DNA from: Treponema sp.
Lineage (GTDB): Bacteria; Spirochaetota; Spirochaetia; Treponematales; Breznakiellaceae
Assembly (NCBI GenBank): GCA_031278095.1
Contig: JAITLC010000038.1
Span: forward strand, 1 to 37,935
DNA: 37,935 nt
Direction of reading: 5' to 3'
Of the stretch, positions 8,631-15,856 are shown one piece after another (the first letter of the stretch is position 1; each line of letters begins with the position of its first letter). The notes under the pieces were generated by a model. That model had not been told where the DNA came from, did no database searches, and saw nothing but the letters and a program-made list of their open reading frames with translations. A program made the position numbers and the translations under genes.

Positions 8631-9872
8631 TCATCGAATTTTCACTAGACAGTACCTCTTTTTCCCCGCACGGAGCAGGAGTTCTCCATCGGCACTGATT
8701 CTTTCGGAGCCGATGAGGGCGGCGACATCATGTATTGCCGCGAGTTCCCCGTCCGTTCCTGCAACAAAAGCCCCGCCCTGCTGAACCAGGCGGCGGCCTT
8801 CACTTTTGCTGGGCGTAAGTCCTGAGTCGGCAAAGAGATCCACTATGTTGTAGCCTGACTCGAAGCTTGAACGGGGCAGTTGAATGGAAGGCATGGCGCT
8901 TCTGTCGCCCCCGCCGCCGAAGGCAGCCCTGGCGCCTGCCCTGGCCCTGTCCGCATCATCCCTGCCGTGGATAAGGGCGGTAAGTTCCCATGCGAGGCGT
9001 TCCTTTGCCTCGTTGGGATTTTTCCCCGGCGCGCAGAGACCCTCGCACTCCTCCACGGGGAGGAAGGTAAACATCAAAAGGAAACGCCTCACATCGGCAT
9101 CCTGCACATTCCGGTAATACTGAAAAAAATCATAGGGGCTTGTCTTTGCAGGATCCAGAAAGAGGGCGCCTTTTTCGGTTTTGCCCATCTTCTTGCCGTC
9201 CGCGGTGGTAACCAGAGGGAAGGTGATGCCAAAGACCTCGGCGCCTTCGATACGGCGGATAAGGTCCGCGCCGGCTACAATGTTTCCCCACTGATCGTCT
9301 CCTCCAATCTGGAGCCGGCAGCCGTGGCGCCGGTAGAGCTGGAGAAAGTCGTAACTCTGGAGAAGCTGGTAGTTGAATTCGATAAAGGAAAGCCCTGTCT
9401 CAAGACGTCGTTTGTAGGACTCAAAACTCAGCATATGATTCACCGAAAAGTGACTGCCGATTTCCCTGAGGAAGTCGATGTAGTTAAGTTCCGCAAGCCA
9501 GTCCTTGTTGTCCACTGTTATCGCGTTCTTCCCGTCAAAGCCGACAAAACGGTCAAGCTGCGCCCTGATGCTTGCCGTGTTGGCCTCAAGTTCATCGTAA
9601 TTCAGCATCTTCCTCATCTCGGTTTTCCCGGAAGGGTCTCCGATACGGGCCGTACCGCCCCCAAGCAGGGCTATGCCCTTGTGCCCCGCTTCCAGAAGAT
9701 GGCGGAAGGCAAAATAGGGTACCATGTGGCCGATATGGAGACTGTCCCCGGTGGGATCGGTACCCTCATAAAAAGTGATGCTTTCACCGTCCATCACGCG
9801 GGACAAACCTTCAATATCGGTACATTGCTGCAAGAAGCCGCGGGCCTTGAGGTTTTCCAGTGCAGAGTTCAT
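8631..9872 (-). CDS. tyrS: Tyrosyl-tRNA synthetase
   Basis: Charges tRNA-Tyr. Class I signature HIGH at residues 46-49 (DSLHIGHM), the tyrosine-site segment QIGGDDQWGN at 188-197, and the second ATP motif as KMGKT (228-232), the usual TyrRS variant of KMSKS. A C-terminal S4-type RNA-binding domain follows (about 345-410). 413 residues is normal for the family. The ATG at 9872 has GGAGAAG at good distance. A palindrome of the GTTCCAAAA family lies in its leader and an extended -10 promoter lies just beyond it. No T-box features were recognised. Confidence 0.97.
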   Translation of the reverse strand: MNSALENLKARGFLQQCTDIEGLSRVMDGESITFYEGTDPTGDSLHIGHMVPYFAFRHLLEAGHKGIALLGGGTARIGDPSGKTEMRKMLNYDELEANTASIRAQLDRFVGFDGKNAITVDNKDWLAELNYIDFLREIGSHFSVNHMLSFESYKRRLETGLSFIEFNYQLLQSYDFLQLYRRHGCRLQIGGDDQWGNIVAGADLIRRIEGAEVFGITFPLVTTADGKKMGKTEKGALFLDPAKTSPYDFFQYYRNVQDADVRRFLLMFTFLPVEECEGLCAPGKNPNEAKERLAWELTALIHGRDDADRARAGARAAFGGGGDRSAMPSIQLPRSSFESGYNIVDLFADSGLTPSKSEGRRLVQQGGAFVAGTDGELAAIHDVAALIGSERISADGELLLRAGKKRYCLVKIR

Positions 9873-9890
9873 GTTCTTCTCCGGATTTAT

Positions 9891-9928
9891 GAGCTTGGTC
9901 CGAAACTAACCGGGTTTGGGACAAGCTC
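9891..9928. repeat. GTTCCAAAA-family palindrome in the tyrS leader
   Basis: Arms GAGCTTGGTCCGAAAC and the complement of GAGCTTGTCCCAAACC around TAACC. It lies between the promoter and the ribosome site of tyrS and would form a hairpin in the mRNA. Confidence 0.7.
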
Positions 9929-9929
9929 A

Positions 9930-9938
9930 AGTATAGCA
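9930..9938 (-). promoter_or_regulatory. Extended -10 element for tyrS
   Basis: On the minus strand TGC-TATACT gives an extended -10. No good -35 is visible 17 bp upstream, as is common for extended -10 promoters. Confidence 0.45.
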
Positions 9939-10035
9939 AATTGTACCGGGAATGTGTATTATGGCAGAGTCTCCGTATGGCGGGGACAAAAAATAATTTC
10001 CTTGAGCTTTGCGGCTCGGAAGGACGCATGGAGAG

Positions 10036-10683
10036 ATGAAAACAATACTCTGTTACGGCGATTCAAATACATGGGGCTTCGATCCCCGCAGCATGAGCCG
10101 CTACGATCACAAGACCCGCTGGCCCATGGTTCTTGGAAGAACCCTTAATGCGGGAGCCGATCCCGACGATCCTCCCTACTGGATCGTGGAAGAAGGGCTC
10201 AACGGAAGGACAAGCTGCCGGGAAGATCCGGTAGAAGGAGACAAGAACGGATTCCGCCAGCTCATGCCGATCCTTGAAAGCCACGCCCCCGTTGATATTT
10301 TTATTGTCATGCTTGGCACAAACGATCTCAAGCTCCGCTTCAATCCGCAGCCCTACGACATTGCCCACGGGGTTCAACGCATAGCCGGGGCGGTCAGGGA
10401 TTCCCGGCAGGGTCCCGGCGGGACAAGTCCCAAGGTGATCATGATCTGTCCCCCGGCCACCGCCGTTCTTTCCCCGCTGTTTAAAAACTTCTTTGGCGAT
10501 CCCGTTGAACTTTCCAGGGAATTTCCCCCGCATTACAAGGCCTGCGCACAGGAAGCCGGAGCCCTGTTTCTTGATGCGGGGAAGCATGTCATCACAAGTC
10601 CTGCCGATGGAATTCACTTTGACGCCGAAGGCCAGATTGCCCTGGGCAAGGCGGCAGCGGAACTGATCAGGAGAATGGCATAG
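10036..10683 (+). CDS. SGNH/GDSL-family esterase or acyltransferase
   Basis: 215 residues, no signal peptide, so cytoplasmic. All four SGNH blocks are visible: CYGDSNTWG with the nucleophile Ser10, the Gly block in GLNGRT, the Asn block in MLGTNDLK, and the Asp/His pair in DGIHFDAEG. The W after GDSNT and the spacing resemble the arylesterase group that includes the Mycobacterium smegmatis acyltransferase; the natural substrate is unknown. The ATG at 10036 is preceded by GGAAGGA; an in-frame TTG at 10009 is rejected. Stands alone, divergent from tyrS. Confidence 0.88.
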   Translation: MKTILCYGDSNTWGFDPRSMSRYDHKTRWPMVLGRTLNAGADPDDPPYWIVEEGLNGRTSCREDPVEGDKNGFRQLMPILESHAPVDIFIVMLGTNDLKLRFNPQPYDIAHGVQRIAGAVRDSRQGPGGTSPKVIMICPPATAVLSPLFKNFFGDPVELSREFPPHYKACAQEAGALFLDAGKHVITSPADGIHFDAEGQIALGKAAAELIRRMA

Positions 10684-10974
10684 CCTTGAGGATCTAAAAC
10701 CTGTTTCTGCAGTCCCGCATTTCTCAAGTACTATCCGGTCGGTCTCCGTGAACTTTCTATCCGTCTCCTGAAACATAGCCCGTCTCAATGCGCAAGATGG
10801 AAAAAATCTTAAAGAACAAGGGAGTCCCTCCGCCGGGCAGGCTACAGGTAGTGATATGGAGTAAAACTACGCTATATCCGGGGGCGGTAAACCTTGCTCT
10901 ATATTGTAACAATCGGGACTGTTCCAAAATCCGGGTGTCCGCCAGGATCATGATTTTGAAACATTCTCTTTGTG
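10684..10974. other. Intergenic gap with one palindrome
   Basis: No gene I can support. A GTTCCAAAA-type palindrome occupies 10916-10967 (arms GGGACTGTTCCAAAATC and GATTTTGAAACATTCTC), close to the 3' end of merR. Short open frames on both strands here show no recognisable protein. Confidence 0.5.
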
Positions 10975-11361
10975 TTACTTTTTTTTGTCCCTCTTCAGGG
11001 ATTCTTCATACTGCCTGCTGAAGTGATCTATTTTGCAGATAACCTTTTCAAGGTGTTTCCGGGTTTCTTCCATCCGGGCTTCAACAGTCTTCTTGTGCCC
11101 GCGAAGAAGTTCCACACGCTCTTTCAGGGTGCCTTCACCCTTGACGCTGAGTTCCACAAAATTTTTTATCTGTTTGATGGGCATGCCGGTATTCTTGAGG
11201 CAGCAGACAAGGCCGAGCCATTCAAGATCACTGTCCGAATAACGGCGGATTCCGCTGCGGCTCCGGCCTATCACCGGGAGCAGGCCTTCACTCTCGTAGT
11301 AGCGCAGCACATGAGGAGCCAGAGAAGTCTTCTCCGAAACCTCCTTGATTGAATAGAACAT
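10975..11361 (-). CDS. MerR-family transcription regulator, AdhR-like
   Basis: 128 residues from the ATG at 11361 (AGAGGA upstream). N-terminal winged helix FYSIKEVSEKTSLAPHVLR, then RYYESEGLL and the typical RYSDSDLEWL, followed by a long dimerisation coiled coil with a charged C-terminus. There is no metal-binding cysteine cluster; Cys53 and Cys54 (LVCCLKNTGM) sit where the aldehyde-sensing AdhR/YraB group has a conserved cysteine. Divergent from an aldo/keto reductase with a 19-bp-spacer promoter between them, which fits a sensor of reactive aldehydes or electrophiles. Family secure, signal inferred. Confidence 0.92.
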   Translation of the reverse strand: MFYSIKEVSEKTSLAPHVLRYYESEGLLPVIGRSRSGIRRYSDSDLEWLGLVCCLKNTGMPIKQIKNFVELSVKGEGTLKERVELLRGHKKTVEARMEETRKHLEKVICKIDHFSRQYEESLKRDKKK

Positions 11362-11380
11362 GGTTCCTCTCATTCTCCCA

Positions 11381-11411
11381 TTGACTTAATGTTAACATAA
11401 ACTTTTATCAT
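11381..11411 (+). promoter_or_regulatory. MerR-type promoter with 19-bp spacer
   Basis: TTGACT (11381-11386), 19-bp spacer, TATCAT (11406-11411), with the perfect palindrome ATGTTAACAT (11389-11398) inside the spacer. Over-long spacers with a central dyad are the hallmark of promoters activated by MerR proteins through DNA untwisting. It reads toward the aldo/keto reductase; the regulator gene starts 20 bp away on the other strand. Confidence 0.7.
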
Positions 11412-11417
11412 AGTATA

Positions 11418-11483
11418 GAGGTTGTTCCGAAATCCAGTGATCCGGCAGAATTTACCCAAAAGCTAAAGTTTTGGGAAAGCCTC
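11418..11483. repeat. GTTCCAAAA-family palindrome in the reductase leader
   Basis: GAGGTTGTTCCGAAAT begins and TTTTGGGAAAGCCTC ends the element; an inner hairpin CCCAAAA and TTTTGGG (11455-11475) is perfect. It follows the -10 directly and would form most of the mRNA leader. Confidence 0.65.
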
Positions 11484-11512
11484 GACAATAAGCAATTTTT
11501 CAAGGAGAGAAA

Positions 11513-12364
11513 ATGAAGTCGTTAACTGATTGTTTTAAACTCAACAACGGGGTTGAGATCCCCTGTATCGGTTTTGGTACCTGGCAGGCTGCAAACGGAG
11601 CAGAAACCCTCAATTCGGTAAAGGAAGCCCTTGGGGCAGGTTACAGGCACATTGATACCGCCGCGGCTTACGGGAATGAGGAGAGCGTCGGCAGGGCGAT
11701 TCAGGAAAGCGGCGTTCCCCGGAAACAGATCTTCGTTACCAGCAAATGCCCCAATTACATGCACGGTTACGAGAACACGGTTGCCTCATTTGAAGACACC
11801 ATGAAAAAGCTCAAGCTTGACTACCTGGATCTCTACCTTATCCACTGGCCCAATCCGCTCAAATTCCGCTCCAACTGGCAGGAGGCCAATGCGGGTACCT
11901 GGAAGGCATTTGAGGAATTCCTCAAGGCGGGCCGCATCCGCTCCATCGGGATCAGCAACTTCAGGCCGCATCATATCGACGAATTGCTCAAGACCGCAGA
12001 AATAATACCTCAGGTGAACCAGATCCGCCTCTGCCCCGGCGACACTGCCGATGAAACGGTTGACTACTGCCGCAAAAAGAACATACTCCTGGAAGCCTAC
12101 AGCCCTCTGGGTACAGGAGACATCTTCAAGGTTCCGCAAATGCAGGAACTGGCACAAAAGTACAACAGGAGCATTGCACAGGTCTGCATACGCTGGAGTC
12201 TCCAGCGGGAATACCTGCCCCTGCCCAAGTCGGTTACCCCCAGCCGGATCGTGGAAAACACCAAGGTTTTTGATTTTGAATTGTCAGACGAAGATGTCAA
12301 ACTCATTGCCGGTCTCAAGGGCATCATCGGCCTGTCCCAGGATCCCGACACGGCGTCATTCTAA
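11513..12364 (+). CDS. Aldo/keto reductase
   Basis: 283 residues; NADPH-dependent carbonyl reductase with a TIM-barrel fold. The catalytic tetrad is intact: Asp48 and Tyr53 in YRHIDTAAAYGNE, Lys78 in VTSKCP, His111 in LIHWP. SIGISNF and the C-terminal LPKSVTPSRIVEN cofactor segment are typical. Length and motifs put it with 2,5-diketogluconate/methylglyoxal reductase-like enzymes. AAGGAGAG precedes the ATG. Likely induced by the neighbouring MerR protein to remove toxic aldehydes. Convergent with larB, 2 bp apart, and not part of that operon. Confidence 0.95.
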   Translation: MKSLTDCFKLNNGVEIPCIGFGTWQAANGAETLNSVKEALGAGYRHIDTAAAYGNEESVGRAIQESGVPRKQIFVTSKCPNYMHGYENTVASFEDTMKKLKLDYLDLYLIHWPNPLKFRSNWQEANAGTWKAFEEFLKAGRIRSIGISNFRPHHIDELLKTAEIIPQVNQIRLCPGDTADETVDYCRKKNILLEAYSPLGTGDIFKVPQMQELAQKYNRSIAQVCIRWSLQREYLPLPKSVTPSRIVENTKVFDFELSDEDVKLIAGLKGIIGLSQDPDTASF

Positions 12365-12366
12365 TT

Positions 12367-13041
12367 TTACTGCACGCGGCCTTTTGCGGCAAGTTTGTTG
12401 ATCAGATTTGCCTGGTAGCCTGCGCCGAAGCCGTTATCGATGTTCACCACCGATATGCCCGGAGCGCAGGAAGTGAGCATACCCAGCAGCGCAGAAAGTC
12501 CGCCGAAAGATGCGCCATAACCGACACTTGTGGGCAGGGCGATTACCGGTACGGAAACAAGTCCCGCGATGACCCCTGCCAGGGCGCCTTCCATGCCCGC
12601 AACGGCAATTACCACATTGGCTTTCCTGAGAGCCTCCAGCCGCTTAAAGAGCCGGTGAATCCCCGCCACACCGACATCGGCGATCAGTTCCACCCTGCTC
12701 CCCAAAAACTCCGCGGTCTTTGCGGCCTCCACGGCAACAGGCATATCCGATGTCCCCGCGGTTGCCACCGCCACGAGCCCTGCCGCTTCCCCATTCCCCC
12801 GGATGCTGCCTATGGTGATGATTCCGGAAAGTTCATCGTAAAGGGCCTCCGGAAAACGGCGTGTAATTCTTTCGCCCAGTTCCCTCTGCGCCCTGGTACC
12901 CAGCACCGGGATGCCTTCCTTCCTCATACGGATCATGACGGCTTCCGCCTGGTCCAGGGTTTTCCCCGCACAGTACACAACCTCGGGGTAACCGGTACGT
13001 TCCTCACGATTACTGTCGATTGCCGCAAAATCCATATCCAT
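12367..13041 (-). CDS. larB: LarB, first enzyme of nickel-pincer cofactor synthesis
   Basis: Pyridinium-3,5-biscarboxylate mononucleotide synthase: carboxylates and hydrolyses nicotinic acid adenine dinucleotide. It is related to the PurE mutase, shown by AGTSDMPVA and the C-terminal PTSVGYGASFGGLSALLGML. The N-terminal RTGYPEVVYCAGKT is the LarB signature and carries the Cys that attacks the pyridine ring in characterised homologues. 224 residues, a little short at the N-terminus. The ATG follows the larC stop directly (TAA-ATG), with AAGGGA upstream. Last gene of larECB. Confidence 0.95.
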   Translation of the reverse strand: MDMDFAAIDSNREERTGYPEVVYCAGKTLDQAEAVMIRMRKEGIPVLGTRAQRELGERITRRFPEALYDELSGIITIGSIRGNGEAAGLVAVATAGTSDMPVAVEAAKTAEFLGSRVELIADVGVAGIHRLFKRLEALRKANVVIAVAGMEGALAGVIAGLVSVPVIALPTSVGYGASFGGLSALLGMLTSCAPGISVVNIDNGFGAGYQANLINKLAAKGRVQ

Positions 13042-14364
13042 TTACGGCGTTCCCTTAATAAGGGCCTCGGCCTCTGTAAGGGTGATTCCCTTTTCCCCGG
13101 CTATGCGGGCCCTGTCCTCATATTCAATCTTTGAGCGGAGAACCTTTCCTCCGAGGTAGACGGTTTTACGCCTTGCCTCGCCAAAGGAACCGCTCAGGGT
13201 TTCTATATCCCTTTTAAGACACAGACGCGTAACTTCCGTTTCCCGGAAACCAATGCTGCGCGAATGCGTAAAAAAACAAAGTCTCAGCTCTTCCAGTTTT
13301 GCAGGAGGGGCGAGAACGGAAACCAGGGTTCCGGGCCGTGACTTCTTCATGGTACAGGGGCCGAAGGTAACATCCAGGGCCCCGGATTCAAAGAGACGTT
13401 CCATAAGGAAACCGAATTCCTCGGCGTTCATGTCGTCAATGTTGGCTTCCATGAGGGTGAGGATCTCCGTATCCCAGGGCCCGGCAGTAGAATTACTGCC
13501 TTTTTCCGTTTCCCGAAGGCTTATGCGCAGGAAGTTTGGCTTCTCCATTCTGCGTGTCCCGGTACCGTATCCGGTTTTAAGGATCTTAAAGACACCGTCC
13601 GCTCCGCTGATAAACTCGTCAACAGAAGCCGCCAGAATCCCTGCTCCCGTGGGAGTGGTCATCTCCTTGTTGAAGCCTCCGGTCTTTACCGGCATGCCTT
13701 CAACGAGAATCAGCGTGGCCGGAGCCGGTACAGGCAGTTCGCCATGGGCGCATTTTACCGTTCCGCCTCCCAGTTCCACTGCCCCGCAGGTAATACGGTC
13801 AGGCTTCAGCATATCAAGCGCAATGGCTGTTCCCACAATATCAATGATGGAATCCAGGGCGCCCACTTCGTGGAAGGCAACCTCGTCTACCGTGCTCCCG
13901 TGAACCTTCGCCTCCGCTTCGGCAATCGCGGTAAATATCGCGATTGCCCGTTTCTTTGCGCCTTCGCTGACGCGTGATCTTTCAATGATGCCGCGGATCT
14001 CCTTCCAGGTATTGTGTGCATGCTTATGGTGATGTTCGTGACCGTGCTCGTGGTGATGATCTTGACCGTGCTCGTGGTGATGATCGTGACCATGCTCGTG
14101 CTCATGGTGATGTTCATGGCCGTGCTCGTGCTCGTATTCATCATCGTGGGCTATATGACCGGTACTGCCTTCAATATCCACTACCGCATGGATTCCGGTG
14201 ATGCCGTTACGCTGATCTTTTTCAAATCTGAGCTTCCAACCTTCCAATCCCAGTTTCCGCAGTTCCGCCGTCAGAGCCTCCTGATCCACACCGAGATCGA
14301 CAAAGGCTCCCAGACACATATCCCCCGAGATCCCCGCAAAACAGTCAAAATGCAACGTTTTCAT
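13042..14364 (-). CDS. larC: LarC, nickel insertase, with His-rich loop
   Basis: CTP-dependent cyclometallase that places nickel into the pyridinium dithiocarboxylate nucleotide. The start KTLHFDCFAGISGDM is the family signature; TPTGAGIL and the NIDDMNAEEFGFLMERLFE segment follow. Residues 79-117 hold 23 histidines in 39 positions, with Glu, Gly and Asp, a probable nickel store. In Lactobacillus plantarum larC is split in two and joined by ribosomal frameshifting; here it is one uninterrupted frame of 440 residues. The ATG has AAGGA upstream and lies 3 nt after the larE stop. Confidence 0.96.
   Translation of the reverse strand: MKTLHFDCFAGISGDMCLGAFVDLGVDQEALTAELRKLGLEGWKLRFEKDQRNGITGIHAVVDIEGSTGHIAHDDEYEHEHGHEHHHEHEHGHDHHHEHGQDHHHEHGHEHHHKHAHNTWKEIRGIIERSRVSEGAKKRAIAIFTAIAEAEAKVHGSTVDEVAFHEVGALDSIIDIVGTAIALDMLKPDRITCGAVELGGGTVKCAHGELPVPAPATLILVEGMPVKTGGFNKEMTTPTGAGILAASVDEFISGADGVFKILKTGYGTGTRRMEKPNFLRISLRETEKGSNSTAGPWDTEILTLMEANIDDMNAEEFGFLMERLFESGALDVTFGPCTMKKSRPGTLVSVLAPPAKLEELRLCFFTHSRSIGFRETEVTRLCLKRDIETLSGSFGEARRKTVYLGGKVLRSKIEYEDRARIAGEKGITLTEAEALIKGTP
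14029..14136. repeat. In-frame tandem repeat encoding the His-rich loop of larC
   Basis: Four units read on the plus strand: two of 24 nt (14029-14052, 14053-14076) and two of 30 nt (14077-14106, 14107-14136), each starting GTGATG. All lengths are multiples of three, so copy number can change without breaking larC. Confidence 0.75.
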
Positions 14365-14367
14365 TTT

Positions 14368-15189
14368 TCAAATCCTTGAGCCTGTTCCAATTACCCTGTT
14401 CAGACTTCCCATCTTGTAGCCTTCAAGTTCAAAGGCGGCATAGAGAAAACCTGCGGCCTTAATCTCCGCAGAAATGCCGTCAAGGGTTTTTTCATCAAAA
14501 AAACGACACCGCTCTTCCGGCGCCACTTCGATACGGGCAATGTCGCCGTGAGAACGAACACGGAATTGCAGGAATCCTGCCCGGCGGAGCGCCTCCTCTG
14601 CGTTTTCAATCCTTCTCAGTTTTTCCCGGTCTATCGTTTCGCCGTAGGGAATGCGGGATGCAAGACAGGCAAAGGCGGGCTTATTCCAGGTAGGCAGGCC
14701 CTTCCGCCGGGAAAGTTCCCGTATATCCTGCTTGTTCATCCCCGCTTCCCGCAGGGGGCTTACAATGCTGAGCTCCTCCAGGGCCGCGAGCCCCGGACGG
14801 TAGTCTCCCATGTCGTCAGTATTGGAGCCGTCCAGCACGGCGGTAATGCCCCGTTCCCTTGCCGCCCTGAGGATATTTGAGAATTCAATTTTTTTACAGT
14901 GGTAACAGCGATCCTTCGGATTTGCCGCCACCTCATCGTCAATGTCATGTTCTTCTACGGTTATATGCTCAATGCCTATAAGGCGGGCGACTTCCCGGGC
15001 GCACTCAATTTCGCTGCGGGGCAGCATGGGGGACACAATGGTAATTGCGACTGCCTGCTTTCCCAGGGCTTCAAAGGCGGCGGCACAGAGAAAAGAACTG
15101 TCAACCCCCCCGGAAAAAGCTACCGCGGCGCCCCCCGGCTTCCGGATGATCTCCAGCAGATGTTGATATTTTTCCGGCAGCGCGGACAT
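14368..15189 (-). CDS. larE: LarE, sulfur insertase of cofactor synthesis
   Basis: ATP-dependent enzyme that converts the two carboxylates of the LarB product to thiocarboxylates. PP-loop SGGVDS at residues 26-31. Cys175 in FACLASRIPYG matches the sacrificial Cys176 of the L. plantarum enzyme in position; Cys95 and Cys98 (RCYHCK) are also present, and three such cysteines could instead hold an iron-sulfur cluster as in clustered LarE types. I use the ATG at 15189, which has a G-rich ribosome site, over the ATG at 15207. The last codons (GTGSRI) are made of one arm of a GTTCCAAAA repeat. First gene of larECB. Confidence 0.94.
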   Translation of the reverse strand: MSALPEKYQHLLEIIRKPGGAAVAFSGGVDSSFLCAAAFEALGKQAVAITIVSPMLPRSEIECAREVARLIGIEHITVEEHDIDDEVAANPKDRCYHCKKIEFSNILRAARERGITAVLDGSNTDDMGDYRPGLAALEELSIVSPLREAGMNKQDIRELSRRKGLPTWNKPAFACLASRIPYGETIDREKLRRIENAEEALRRAGFLQFRVRSHGDIARIEVAPEERCRFFDEKTLDGISAEIKAAGFLYAAFELEGYKMGSLNRVIGTGSRI

Positions 15190-15260
15190 GAAACCCCCAT
15201 TCCCCATAGACAGACTCTGATTATCTTTCCCGAGGGTTCATCCCTTGAAGTAAAAGCGGC

Positions 15261-15305
15261 TTCATACCGCCGCCCTTTTATACTATAATAATCATGTTTT
15301 GTCAA
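15261..15305. promoter_or_regulatory. Overlapping divergent promoters, larECB and DUF3842 gene
   Basis: Minus strand: TTGACA (15300-15305), 17-bp spacer, TATAAA (15277-15282), driving larE. Plus strand: TTCATA (15261-15266), 17-bp spacer, TATAAT (15284-15289), driving the DUF3842 gene. The two overlap, so polymerases cannot use both at once. Within the larE leader, GCGGC and GCCGC form a small hairpin followed by TTTT. Confidence 0.65.
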
Positions 15306-15344
15306 GAAATGAGGCATTTCACACAATGTTAAAGGGGTAAAGGT

Positions 15345-15776
15345 ATGGAAACCATAGCGGTAATCGACGGAATGGGCGGCGGCATCGGAATCCAGATCAT
15401 CAGCCGGATAAAGGGCCTTATCCGGGAGGATATTGAAATCATCGCCCTGGGAACCAACGGGGTTGCCACCGAAAGGATGATCAAGGCAGGGGCAAAGCGG
15501 GGCGCCAGCGGAGAAAACGCAATCCGCCTCTCGGTCCGCAATGCAGACTTCATCCTGGGGCCCGTGGGAATCGTCATAGCCAACAGCATGATGGGGGAGA
15601 TCAGCTCTGCCATGGCCGAAGCGATCCTCTCCTCCCCGGCGGAACGGATTCTGCTCCCGTTGCAAAATGAACATTTCACGCTTGCGGGAGTGGAAGTCCT
15701 GTCGCTTGCAAAGGCCCTGGAGGGAGCGGTGGAGATCCTTGTTTCAAGACTAAAAGGCACGGAAAAAGAAAAATGA
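15345..15776 (+). CDS. DUF3842 family protein
   Basis: 143 residues, no signal peptide. Starts with a Rossmann-like glycine loop (AVIDGMGGGIG, residues 5-15), then IIALGTNGVAT, AGAKRGASGENAI and GPVGIVIANSMMGEIS, which I recognise as the DUF3842 pattern. The fold suggests binding of a nucleotide or dinucleotide; no function is established to my knowledge. Ribosome site AAAGGGG is followed by AAAGG before the ATG. Divergent from larE with overlapping promoters, hence possibly linked to the nickel cofactor. The stop codon lies inside a palindromic repeat. Confidence 0.85.
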   Translation: METIAVIDGMGGGIGIQIISRIKGLIREDIEIIALGTNGVATERMIKAGAKRGASGENAIRLSVRNADFILGPVGIVIANSMMGEISSAMAEAILSSPAERILLPLQNEHFTLAGVEVLSLAKALEGAVEILVSRLKGTEKEK

Positions 15777-15813
15777 GCTTGCTTCAAAACCCGGCTAGTT
15801 TCGGAACAGCCTC
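15775..15813. repeat. GTTCCAAAA-family palindrome at the DUF3842 stop codon
   Basis: Arms GAGCTTGCTTCAAAAC and GTTTCGGAACAGCCTC around CCGGCTA. The TGA stop is within its first bases. Confidence 0.75.
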
Positions 15814-15856
15814 GTATATCACATTAATTTGAAAACCGGAGTATACTATCAGCAAG

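Noticed and set aside
9873-9938. T-box riboswitch upstream of tyrS
   Set aside because: The leader is short and explained by a GTTCCAAAA palindrome; no specifier loop or T-box sequence seen.
8880-10148. 422-codon plus-strand open frame opposite tyrS
   Set aside because: Exactly antisense to a clear tyrosyl-tRNA synthetase; its translation has no recognisable domain. The same applies to long antisense frames over argB (4364-5110), argD (3323-4291) and argC (5293-6159).
10788-11021. Small plus-strand frame between the esterase and merR
   Set aside because: No ribosome site, no family resemblance, and it runs through a palindromic repeat into the merR coding region.
11513-12364. Aldo/keto reductase as a member of the lar operon
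   Set aside because: It is on the opposite strand with its own MerR-type promoter.
14029-14136. Tandem repeat considered as a CRISPR or intergenic array
   Set aside because: Units are contiguous without spacers and lie in frame inside larC.
13042-14364. Programmed frameshift in larC as in Lactobacillus
   Set aside because: The reading frame is continuous through both halves of the protein.
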